Below are positions 12,001-22,499 of a stretch of DNA of 64,000 nucleotides, piece after piece. Each line of letters starts with the position of its first letter. The stretch's first letter is position 1. Origin of the DNA: Chamaecyparis obtusa (taxonomy: Eukaryota > Streptophyta > Pinopsida > Cupressales > Cupressaceae); NCBI GenBank assembly GCA_027943335.1, contig BSBK01008409.1, positions 496,001-560,000 of the forward strand, written 5' to 3'. The notes beneath the pieces are model-generated. The model saw only the letters and a program-made list of their open reading frames with translations. It was not told the DNA's origin and searched no databases. The translations under genes and the position numbers were made by a program.

Positions 12001-13290
12001 AAAAATTTCTAATTACTGGAGAAAAACTAAGTGGATCAAGCTTTGTGACATAGACCCCCAACTGAAAACTGACGATCTAGACTTAACCCCCTAGTTTATT
12101 CATGAGAATGTTAAAGATCAACTCATCTGGTCCCCCAATCCTAGTGGAAAATTCTTGGTAGCTTCAGTGTACTCTTTATCTTCCACTTTGGGCTCTAAGC
12201 CTTTTTGGGCTAAGGTTTGGACTCTTTCACTTATCCACAAAATTAACATGTTTTACTGGTTGATTGTTTGGGATAAAATGCTAACTATAGAGAACCTGGC
12301 TAAGAAAGGTTGGATGCTTCCTAATAGATGCTACCTCTACATGCAAGATGATGAAACTTCCCTCCACCTCCTCTTACATTGCACTTTTTCTAGGGAGGTT
12401 TGGTCTATTATGATGAAGCACTGGAATATCAGTTGGGTGTTCCCTAGCACTATCCAAGACTTCATTTCCCAATGGCTCTCTCCATTTTACCATAAATTGG
12501 ATAAATTGGTCTCGAATTACACTTCTCCCCATGTTATTTGGAGGATCTGGAAAGCAAGAAACAATCGGATATTCAGAAACAACCTCTCTACTCCCTTGTT
12601 GGTTGGCTTCAAAGCTATTGGAATTATTACTGAAAATGCCCACCTGGCTTGTGATCAAAGACCTAAATTGTTGGAAGGCATTACTGATAAGGATGTCCTT
12701 ACTAATTGGAATTTCTCTTCCATACCTAAGAATGCCCCCAACAATCGAGATGGTGTTGTCTAGCACTCCCCCTCTCTTGGATGGTACAAAGTTAATTTTG
12801 ATGGCACTGCGAAGGGTAATCTTGGCATTGTTGGATGTGGGAGAATAATTAGAAACCCCCAAGGTTGTTGTATTTCTGCAACTGCTTTACCTATTGGGAT
12901 CCAGTCTAGCCATGTGGCTGAGGCCATGGCGGCCCTTCATGCTTGCAAGCTCGCCAAGGATCAGAATTGCACCAAACTCTGACTGGAAGGGGACTCCATG
13001 AATACAATCAACTGTATTAAAGGTAATCATAAACCGTCATGGAATACGAAGCACATCATTAGCCAGATTAAAAGGCATCTTAATGATTTTGAAGACACAC
13101 ATGTCTCCCATGTGTTTGAGAAGCTAACGTTGTGGCTGATAGCCTGGCGAATGTGGGAGCTCGCAATGATGATGTTAGCTGTTGGCATGGTAATCAAGGC
13201 TTAAGTAATGAAGTCCTTAGCCTCACAAGGTATGACCAAATCCATCAGAATCATGGATTAATTAGTAATTATGATTATTATAAAGGATAA
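9084..13290 (+). pseudogene. LINE ORF2: endonuclease, reverse transcriptase, zf-RVT and RNase H (broken)
   Basis: The frame opens at ATG 9084 (MKIISWNMRGLN), the start of an exonuclease-endonuclease-phosphatase domain. That domain continues through GDFNTPLSDFEKSRG, GGTYTWSNRR, HLDRALL and SDHSPIAL (to about 9780). Reverse transcriptase motifs follow: KAPGPDGFPP near 10450, GFMSGRQILDS near 10735, KVNLSKAYNIVDWDFL near 10830, GDPISPILF near 11020 and the catalytic FVDDTVL at 11150-11170. A zf-RVT region lies at about 12155-12420. RNase H begins with WYKVNFDGTAKG near 12780, keeps LEGDS near 12985 and reaches ADSLANVGA near 13140 after a frameshift. I read 14 premature stops, 13 of them TAG, plus single-base frameshifts near 11018 and 13125. 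Repaired length would be about 1400 residues, normal for plant L1 ORF2. This copy cannot make the protein. Confidence 0.9.
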
Positions 13291-13489
13291 TTGGCGGAAA
13301 AGCCTCATGATAGCGCCTTGCACGCTTAAAGGATAGGGTAGAAATTAAAAAAAGTGTGTGTTTTGTGTCCTCATCGCCTTCTTTAACCCTATTAAAGTGG
13401 CGGCCTTGAGTAGTACTCTTTTGATTTTCATTTGTGTTAACAATTTTGGCAATTTCCTTGTGCCTAAGACTAGTTGTTGGGTTACTGGT

Positions 13490-15352
13490 AATATGGGGGG
13501 AAATTGAAACACGAGGAACCGACTGTGTGCAAATGGACGAAGGAGGAAAAAGTCTAGGAAAAGCTCAAGGAAGGTGGTGTCACACCTTATATGGAGAAAT
13601 TACATGGCTACGATTTGGACATTTCCAAGGAATTCACTGACAGCTGGGATAATGGTAGAGTTACCTTTTGTGGTAAAACCTTTAACATTACTAAAAATCT
13701 TATTTTTGAGATTATGAGTTTACAAATGTCTGGTTTGAAGTATTATAGAGGCAGGATCATGGCCCAGAATGCGGCTAAAATGTACCGCAAGGCTCAAGGT
13801 GAGAAATCCCTCCTGGTGAAACAGTCTGGAGATTTTGTTCTTCGTAACCACATGAAATTGCTTTGGGCTAAACTTGTCAAAGCCCTTATGTAGTATTTTA
13901 CTCTTGAGGGTTGGTACACTAGAGTTTACAATTTTCATTTCATGTTGGTAAATCATTTTCGTTACAAGAGAAAAATCTCTCTTCCTTACCTTCTGTTGTA
14001 ATCCCTTGGTACTAATATTGTAGAGAAAAGGAAGAACCCTGAGAAGCCTAATCTTCACGATGGGCTTATTTTTCTTATTATGAGTATGCCAAGTCTAACT
14101 TATAGGATTTTGCCTCGGTCCCTGGGAAAATTAAGGAGAAGAAGGGTAAGATCCCTCCTAATTGATAGTAATACTCTCAATAAGAAAAAGAAAGATAACC
14201 CTACTAGTGAGATGGTCGAAGTGGCCAAATTCCTCACGGATGAGGCTAGTATGGACATTGACGACGACACTGGTGTGCGGGAGGGAAATAATAACAATGA
14301 CATGATTGAAGTTGCTAAATTCCTCTCTGAGGAGGTGGGTATGGAAACTAAGGAAGATAATGAGGTGCAAGAAGAGGATCAAAACCTCAGTGACTACTAT
14401 GATGAGGAAGACTGTGTCCCTCAGGATATTGCTTCTAAGCCTTGGATTTTGAGAGCGACAAAGCCAGAAGTGCCAAAAATGGGGATTTGAAGACCAAAGG
14501 CCTGGGTGATAACTACATTCCTAAGGAGGCTACTGACATGGAGAAAAATGATATGAGCACTAGCCCCCAGGTTGTGGATGGCTCTAATCCTCCTATTTCT
14601 CTCTCCATGGCTCACATTGAAGAGTGTTCCAACCCTATTATCCACACTTCCTCTATTCTTGTGGATTATGAAGACTCATCCTCGAAGGAGGACACGATTT
14701 CTAGGACCATCTCTGAGAAGGCCGAAGAGAAAAAAGGACCCTGAGAAGAAAATTGGGAGAAGCCAAGAGGCTAATACTGAGAAGGGTAAAGGTAATTTTA
14801 GGTTCATGCAAGTTCTCAAAGAGCGGGCTGGTATGGACTTGCAGCTGAACTCTTGGTCGTATGATGAAATCCAAGATGTTAGTATCAAGTACTCTGAACT
14901 GAAAGACGGAGTGAACAAAATTGCCCCGCTGGTGGCCAAGCCTACGAACATTGCCAATACTGATGTTGTGATGTTTGTTGGTTCTGATGGAGAAGCTTGA
15001 ACAAAAAATAAATTCCATTGTCAACTTCTGCATGTAGACTACCTTCAGCTGTATCTTGAGCATCGAAGAAACTCTCAGCAGAATAATGAAGTAAAACTTT
15101 GAGGGCATGAAGGCAACCGCTGACAACTTGAGGGCCCTTCTCTCTATTCTGGAAGGGAATAATGGTCCCATTATTGTTGAAGATGAAGATACTAAAGGCT
15201 CTACCCCTGTTGGCCCTAGATCTCGTACTAGAGCGAGTACGAAGAAAAATAAAGCATACAATTCAAAGGAAATCATGGCTCTCCGGGAATCCATCCAACA
15301 ATTTGATTTGCTGAAGGAAGACACAATGAAGTATATGGAAAAGATGTCTTAG
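13490..15352 (+). pseudogene. Third LINE frame (ORF3), unknown family, broken
   Basis: This region lies after the RNase H stop but inside the LINE target-site duplication. Pieces: about 13495-13893 (EEPTVCKWTKEEKV, then TAG, then KEGGVTPYMEKLHGYD, SWDNGRVTFCGKTFNIT), continuing after TAG 13891 as YFTLEGWYTRVYNFHF and NHFRYKRKISLPYLL. An acidic section follows at 14080-14490 with two copies of a (M)IEVAKFL-type motif. Frame-shifted pieces at 14442-14744, 14572-15000 and 15107-15352 are rich in Lys, Glu and Ser. The N-terminal part aligns residue for residue with the minus-strand frame at 20365-21070. I do not recognise a named domain. The globular start loosely recalls 'putative plant transposon protein' sequences, which is only an impression. 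Function unknown. Confidence 0.65.
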
Positions 15353-15552
15353 CTATTGTGGTTGGTCTTCGCCCTTCTTTTTTTGGTGTGTCGGTCTTGT
15401 TTTGCTAGTTTCTAGTGCTGGGGGGGTTTCTATTGTTCTATGTTGTTTTCCCCAACTGTCTCTTTTTGCTTTGTGTTGATTCTTCCTATCTTTCTATCTA
15501 TTGTAAAGGGTTACTGTTCCCTTCAAAAACTATTTTATCCTTAATCGAAAAC
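15353..15552 (+). other. LINE 3' untranslated tail
   Basis: A T-rich tail runs from the ORF3 stop to the target-site duplication. It contains TCTATTGTAAAGGGTTACTG and then CCCTTC, resembling the 3' tails of plant L1 elements. There is no clear poly(A). Confidence 0.55.
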
Positions 15553-15565
15553 TATAAATTCTATT
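15553..15565 (+). repeat. LINE 3' target-site duplication
   Basis: TATAAATTCTATT is identical to 7351-7363. The bases just outside the two copies differ, so the match is exactly 13 bp. Confidence 0.8.
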
Positions 15566-15807
15566 ACATAGCCTTAAGTTCCAAGTTGCTATATATGATC
15601 ATGTTGTGCTATATATGATCATGTTTACCTCGAAGATCCTTTGAGACTTAATTGGTCTATATATCTTCTTCTCTTATATTTCAAAAATGGATATTTTTCT
15701 AGGACATGTTGGCACTGTAAAAAGCTTCAAAGGTTCTTTGAGAATTAACTAGTCTATATGTCCTCTTATTTTAGGTGCAATATTGAAAGTCAAATTTTAT
15801 TATGATT

Positions 15808-17160
15808 TTAACTAGAGATTAGATCAAGGATATTAAACTTTTCAGATATGTTCTTTCTAGTTGAACCTGGAAACTCGACCTCATTTGTACTGTGGCTACC
15901 TGCTAAATCTCTACTGAAGTCATCTGAGTGTCCCATCTCTTCCAATTGGGTCCATTCCCACCAAGTGGGTCTTCTAAGGTAGTCCTCCTCCAACCTAAAA
16001 AATGCTTCATGAGACAAATTAAAAGAGTTTGTGGTATTTTTAGCAACATATACCTGCCATAACAAAATCAATCCAAGGATTGTCAAGGGCATATCTATGA
16101 CCTAATTTTGAATGAATATGAGTATGGAAGTAGAATGACATCTCCAACACCATTAAGAATGATAATTATGGGTGCAATTCTAGTCTCCTGTAGAAAATCT
16201 AGATTTCATGTACATCCAAGATACTAAGCAACCATGATCAATATTAGTTATAAAAATAGAATGCGTCAAACACAATAAGGTCCTTCTATAGATTGCTAAT
16301 ATTAAAGAGCTTAGATTGTTTGCGAGAAAACTAGATGCTTTTGAGCCAACCGAAGATACCATTTTTGAAGCCTTGGGTTCACTACAAGAGACTTCAATTC
16401 CAAAAATATGCCATGATTATAGATGTGACATAGATGTAAAGAATTTAACTACAAGAAGCTTGGGCTACTTCTTGAAACAAGAAAGAAGTGTCTAGTAATT
16501 AGAGTTGTAGAGATTTAAGAGAAGAGCTCACCCATATGCCAAAAGACCTTGCAAATCAAATTATCAATGCTATGAATGTTACTTGCAAGGTAGGTTTGCA
16601 AATATTGGGTATAAATTGTAGGTCAATTATTATATTGGATGCCTCAAGACTTGTTGGAAAGCATCAAATAATGGAAAGTGTACAAAATAAGACAAATGAA
16701 CTTCTAAAGAAAGTGGTAGGTTTCATGGCTCGATTCACTAATCTGTTTAAGAAAGGTTTGCCATAATTTTAGGATGATCGTTAATATTTGATTCCTCAAA
16801 CTCAATATTTGGAATTACTAGCCAAATGCAGAAGTGAAGACTCCAAATTTCATGATCTCAGCAAATCACTAAAGGGGCAATCTATAGTAGATAATTTGAA
16901 AGATGACTTTGATCTCTTAATTGAATTCAAATTATTAGTGCACTACTTGCCTCCATTTTCATATGCTCAATATAATGACCTGGAGTTTTTAACTAGTGAA
17001 ATGATAGCTTATAATTTCCCAAGTGCTTCTCAATGAGCCAACATTATTAAATGTGGAACAAATATTCAACTACCTCTGGAAGATAAGTAGAAGGACTTAT
17101 TATGTGCAATTGTCCACCAATTTCTAAGCAACGATCCAAATATCTTGTAGCTCAATTTTA
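15808..17160. pseudogene. Cluster of unrecognised broken reading frames
   Basis: A minus-strand frame at 15808-16092 (contains RRPTWWEWTQLEEMGHSDD) and plus-strand frames at 16536-16766 and 16788-17036 look like real protein by composition. The latter two are in the same frame, separated by a few stops, and carry on past a further stop (LPLEDK, FLSNDPNIL). I do not recognise the family. A decayed transposon or pseudogene is most likely. The strand assignments disagree, so two different relics may be present. Confidence 0.35.
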
Positions 17161-18689
17161 GCAAATAAACTAGAATCATTGCAATAATTTTAAATATTTC
17201 TATTTGATTTTAATTAGAACATAAAGTTAGTTTGATGAGATAATAATGGCTCAAAGTTTATAAATATCTATATAAACTATGTAAATTCAAAGACAAGGGG
17301 TTCCATATTATTTTGTTACACTTGGACTCTATTATTTAGAAGGTGTATTTGATAGATATACATAATTTAATACAGAAGTGTTGAAAGTCCTATATTTTTA
17401 TCTTAATGAATTCTTGGAATTTTCTGTATCAGTTCATTCCCTCTCATGTTTGTGCTTCCAGTTGCTATATTTTGTTTTAAATATTGATGTATACAGTGAA
17501 TGTGATTTACTATTTTTATGAATGATAGAATCATTACAAGGTCCATGCTGATATATTGTGATGCCTATTTTCTTAAGACATTGACATATTATGTATAAGT
17601 TTCTACTACAAACTATATGATATTAGTTCATGGAGCACTTGGTCTCCATTGGCTCACACATGTTCATTCATCATTTTTTGACATAGATCGACCTTCTCAT
17701 CGTCATATGTGGGACTTGATTTGGCATTGACACATATGTTGAGGCATGATAGAGATGACATAACACCCTTGTACACATGTTGATGAATCATGGAGGTTGT
17801 TTATTGGCTTGTGCATGGATTATTTGGTCTACATGCCCCACATGAGATACTTTATTACTTGTTTATGTGGAGAGGCCCTTCATCTTACACGTGTGGGGTT
17901 GATCTAGCATCTGGGCACACATGTTCATGCATGAGAGGACTATTTTATGGTTTTTTGGTGCCTGGAGTCAAGTGCCACCCCCTTTCTCTATAGGACTTAG
18001 GTTTGTCTTTTACACCAAACACTCTATGTATTAGACCTATGTGGTGGTTCATGGCCCCATGCCACATCACCTATGGGTCCTATAAGTAGATGTTACAACA
18101 AAAGTGCCTAGTTTTCAACCATGAAACATGGCTTGAACCTCAAGAGGAGGTGTTAGACAATTAACTTCTAGGAACACTAAATGGTACCCTTCCGTCAACC
18201 TCAAGGGTTTAGTAAAAAAATATAGTCCCTAGTTAGCAAGTTGTATTGGGAGAAGGATGCTTCTCATTTTCAAGAATCCTAAGCCTCATTACCACATATG
18301 TTTCTTAAAGAGGGTTAATTTTAAACTAGGTAGTTGTTTTGTCACTCACTTTGTGCAATGAAAAATTGAGAGTCAAGTCTCCTCCAGTGGGCACAAAGCC
18401 AAAATTCTATACAACCTCTTACTTGTGTTATATTATTTGTGTAGCTAATAAATTCTTTGGGGATGAATTGGACATGGAGCATCCCATGTCATTTTTCCCA
18501 TGTTTATTGCTAGGACTGACGGGAGCACAAATATTCATCCAAATATGAGCACATCTGTGACCGATTCTTTGCTCCCTTGCATGAGCTATTATTTGAGAAA
18601 AGGTTCCCTAGGTTGTCTAAAGACATGATCATAATCTTGAAGAACCTAAAAGATTACTCCCTATATGAGTTGTTAACATATAGATGAAT
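17161..18689. other. Interval with degenerate ~120-bp repeats, no gene recognised
   Basis: At 17640-17960 a phrase like CACACATGTTCATGCATGA recurs about three times in variant forms, with intervening GATCTAGCAT/GATTTGGCAT segments, suggesting a decayed minisatellite. A 69-codon frame at 18339-18548 shows no known motif. Confidence 0.4.
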
Positions 18690-20000
18690 TTATTAGGAGA
18701 AAATATAAATTAAAAAAGGACTAAAAATCCAAAACTTCAAAAAGAAAATGTAGAAGGATTAAGACCTATCTAATATCAATGTAGTAAAGTCCTCCCCTAA
18801 AGATTTTTCCAAAACGTTTGTTACATGAAGAATGACTTTTCTTTTAATGTTTACATGTATGACAGAGTAATCTATAAAATTAGCTATATGTCACAAGAAA
18901 GTCCATGATAATGGTCAATTAGATCATGCAAATTAATAGAGATGAATTTATTTAAAAGAAAATATAAATTGAAAAATTGAAAATAAAAAATTCAAAAAGA
19001 AAATTTTACGAAACTTAGATTTGTCTACTATGTTCAAATATTCTACAATACAAAAAAAACTATTCATTATAAACAAAGATGTGAAATAATTTTACACAAT
19101 GACAAACATAAGCAAAGATAATATGTTTTTTAATATAAGATATACAAGAATATTGTTCTAATATGAACTTGTTTCCAAATACAATGCTTAAAATAGAGTA
19201 ATGTCATCACCTTAATTGACTGTACTACAATTAAGTTTCTAAATCTTTGAATTAGAATTGTTATCATTGTTTGACAAATATTACCACTAAATTTTTTAAT
19301 TTTGTTTCTTATTTATTCAAAATTCAAACTACAATCAAAAGACATAATTTAAAGACCCAATTTAAGATCTTGGCACCAAAAGAAAAGAGAGTAATTATAA
19401 TATCTCAAATTCCAAAAATACAACTGGATGCTACACTACACTCCATATAAAAAATAACATATTATAAATCTTTATTATAATCCCATGTCCAAATGTAGTA
19501 GGGATATTATAAATCTTTATTATAATCCCATGTCCAAATGTAGTAGGGATATTCTCGTGCAAAAGAACATGCTTCATATGCCATGTCTCAACCTTTAAGA
19601 GCATACAGAACATTTTGAATAGTGGCGATTTTAGCCTCATACGAGCATTTTGTTTGAATTGAAAAAGATTATGTAGACGACCAAAAAAATAGAAAACACG
19701 TGGGAGGTGTTCGAGAGAGGACAATATTTGATACCGTTTGCACAAAAATCAAAATAAGGGAGAAAAGAATTTGCCTCGCAACATTTTTTAATTCTATAGT
19801 TAATAATTAATTTATTAAAATAATATAATATTTTTAGATATAATAAAATAAAGTACTCGGGTTAGGTAGGTTTTAGTTTATTGGTAAAATTGAGTAGTTG
19901 ATAAAGTGTTTGTCAAAGTTTAATTTTTGTTGGTATATTTTCCAACATTTTAAGGTATGAAGTTGGGATTATGTTTTGGGTAAGTTTAATAAATGGATCT
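18690..20000. repeat. Dispersed repeat copy B (no MITE)
   Basis: Homologous to 290-2420 with many substitutions and small indels. It lacks the 844-bp MITE of copy A. It carries a perfect 45-bp tandem duplication, 19459-19503 and 19504-19548. No coding sequence was recognised. Confidence 0.7.
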
Positions 20001-20364
20001 CTTTAATTTTTTGTTAAGATAAGGAGACAATGACTAGCAATAGGAGTTTCAAACGATATGTTGATAAGATATTAAAGATAAAACTTAAATGTATTTAAAC
20101 ATTGCATAATTAGATATAAATAACTAAAATTTATATATTTTGACATATTATTTTTTATATTAATAGTAACAAAATTAGGGTACTAACCCTGTAGACAAAA
20201 CAACATCTATGCAGCTTCAACAAGCTATTGACATAGTATAAACAATGCATTAACAATAACTAGTGCATAATATCAAAATATTATAGAGATATAAAACTAT
20301 ATGATAAAAAGTCTTGGAAACATATAATAGTAAACCAAAAAACTAGTAAACATCCAACCAATGG

Positions 20365-21070
20365 CTATGTGAGGAGCTCACTCCAATCATAAGTGATAAA
20401 TTTGAAGAGATCGTTGTAATTCCCCTCTTTTTCAACATCTTTACCAAGGACTTTCTTTTGCATCAAGCACAATGTAGTGGAAAATCTATGCATGACTCTT
20501 AGGTTGAAGTGGGGGATGCTCACCTTTTTCTTCTCCATGTCCACAACCTTCTTCTTTATGGCGAAAGTGATTCAACATGGGGAGGTGGAAATAGTAGTAA
20601 TCCTTAAAACAATCCTCAAGGGTAAAAAGATTCATTATCATAAGTTAAACTTGGTCACATGGGCTCGATAGTTTTGCATGGTCAAATCCCCCATGCAGCT
20701 TCATAGGATTTTCATTCTCCTTGAAGAAAAGAACCAAACTATCAAATCCACAACCCTACTTTATTTTTTCCATTTCCTACCCCTAGCACGAAGGCGCATA
20801 GCCTTTGCAATAGCATCATTGTTGACATTAAAGGAAATCCCTCTCACCTTCACTCTTATGTCCTCCCAAGATGTCATGAATTGAATCAGGAGGTTTTCAT
20901 CAAACCCATTAATACATTCAATGAATTGAGAAACCCCACCCTCTAAGAAAATATGTCATAGTGTCATCTTCTTTGAACCCCACATTAGTGCTCGGTTCAA
21001 TTCTCGCTCTATCCCCACCCATGATTTCTATAATAGTAGTAGGCACCAAAAATATAGTTTTCGCCATCAT
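20365..21070 (-). pseudogene. ORF3-like frame of the second LINE, broken
   Basis: On the minus strand it starts with ATG at 21070 (MMAKTIFLVPTTIIEIMGGD). After one frameshift it reads EGGVSQFIECINGFD, then SWEDIRVKVRGISFNVN. Further stop-interrupted blocks read FTLEDCFKDYYYFHLPMLNHFR, KKVSIPHFNLRVM and YNDLFKFITYDW, ending at TAG 20367-20365. A 43-residue segment aligns without gaps to the ORF3 of the first LINE: GGV-x-(F/Y)-(I/M)-E, (F/Y)D, SW(E/D), RV, G-x-(S/T)-FN, and later FTLE and NHFR. Its role is unknown. Confidence 0.6.
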
Positions 21071-21714
21071 GGTATCCAACCAACAAAAGAGAATTACAAA
21101 GTAAACCGGAAATTATTTTTTGAAGTAAATGACATGTGTGCTTAAGTAATAATAATAATTAATGGGGAATTGCATTAAAATCCAAACTTGTCATGTCCTT
21201 CCCATGATACTCAAGAAAAGATTTAACAAGGTTTTTCTTGCAAAAGCCATAAAAAATAAATAAATAAACATAAAGCCTTGGAAATTAATAAATTTTTGGG
21301 GCACATAGATGCCAATACCATAATTAAAATAATGATAACATCCCATCATCAATAAATGACCCTGATAAGGATCCATGTAGGCAATTAGGAGCCACATCCT
21401 CTCATGGGTCCACTAGGTCATCTCACTGGGGTAAAGGGCCCACTGATGAGCCAACAAGAACTTCTTGTCAATTTGACTATGTAGCCATGTTTGTAAAGAG
21501 GCCTGCACCATCTAAAATATTTGACGTGGCTTTACATTTTCAATTTTTTTCATCACAACCATAGGATGATCCATTTTTTTCTAATATAATTCAAACATTT
21601 GAACACTAAACCCATAGTTTTGTCCTAAAGTATTCACCAGGCTGAGAAATAGAAGGGTCCTTACAACCCATTTGTACATGATGCTCATCATTTTGTTTTT
21701 TGTTTATATTCCAC

Positions 21715-22170
21715 TCCTTAGAGAGGAGTCTTTACACATTTTAGGGAAGGAAAACTTGTGCTTCCTTTAGCATCGTAGAGACTAGTTCCCAGGCCCAACA
21801 CTACTATAACATCTACCACTTTATTCCCTTCCTTGTGAGCGTGTTTGAGCTCAAACACATACAACCCCAAGAAGGGTTCAAAGATACCTATAGCTAACCC
21901 TTCTCTAGACCAACCTAGAGTGTTGGAGCCTTTGACAACAATGACAATGAGTTTGGAATCCCCTTCAATGATTAGGAGCTTGATGTTAAGATAGAGGGAA
22001 AATTTAATTCCCAAAGAAAAGCCATACCTTCTTCTTGATTGTTAGTGTCCCCATCAATACTACTAGTATAAGAAACTACTAAAGCATTGATCTAGGATCT
22101 TATGTTTCCTCCACCAACAACCTAAACTAGCCTACCCCAATTTGTCCTGTCAAAATTGAGCTTACACCAC
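21715..22170 (-). pseudogene. LINE RNase H domain remnant
   Basis: The minus strand reads KLNFDR, then NNQEEGMAFLWGI, IEGDSKLIV and KHAHKEGNKVVDVIVVLG. These are the first Asp, the Glu helix, the second Asp and the C-terminal motif of the RNase H fold in plant LINEs. Stops interrupt the first half. About 640 bp downstream on the minus strand the ORF3-like frame begins. Confidence 0.7.
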
Positions 22171-22499
22171 TTGTTTGGTGGGGAGATCCATCTCTGTAGT
22201 AAGGTTGACCATCTTTTTAGGTTGTCAAACATGGAGTAGGAATTGGGAATGTTATAATTCTTTGCAATATGACCATCAAAGGAGGTTAGGGGGAGGGGAT
22301 AAGAAGGGCAAGTCCACTTGGAAACGAGATGTTGTCTCTTAAAATATTGGTGAAGATCATGAACATCTCCCTTGAGGACTTTTCATCATCTCTAAAAAAT
22401 TGATTTTTTCTTTCTTTTAAGGGACTCCAATAGAGGTGGGGAAAGGTTTTCCTCCAAAGTTCTTTAATAAGATGATGTTGGGATGGGATATTCTAGTCA

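Larger units (their letters stand above)
7364..15552 (+). mobile_element. 8.2-kb L1-type LINE with three reading-frame regions, decayed
   Basis: The element is delimited by an exact 13-bp direct repeat. In order it holds ORF1 (gag-like with a zinc knuckle, 7415-9050), ORF2 (endonuclease, reverse transcriptase, zf-RVT, RNase H; 9084-13290), a third frame (13490-15352) and a roughly 200-bp 3' UTR containing TTGTAAAGGGTT. The domain order of ORF2 is that of plant L1 elements carrying RNase H. It is full-length or nearly so but inactive, with many premature stops (mostly TAG) and several single-base frameshifts. The 3' end has no long poly(A); it ends near CGAAAAC. Confidence 0.85.

Noticed and set aside
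9084..13290. Recoding of TAG as an amino acid in the LINE
   Set aside because: Frameshifts and ruined zinc-knuckle cysteines show ordinary decay, and the intact Copia and BAC2 genes use the standard code.
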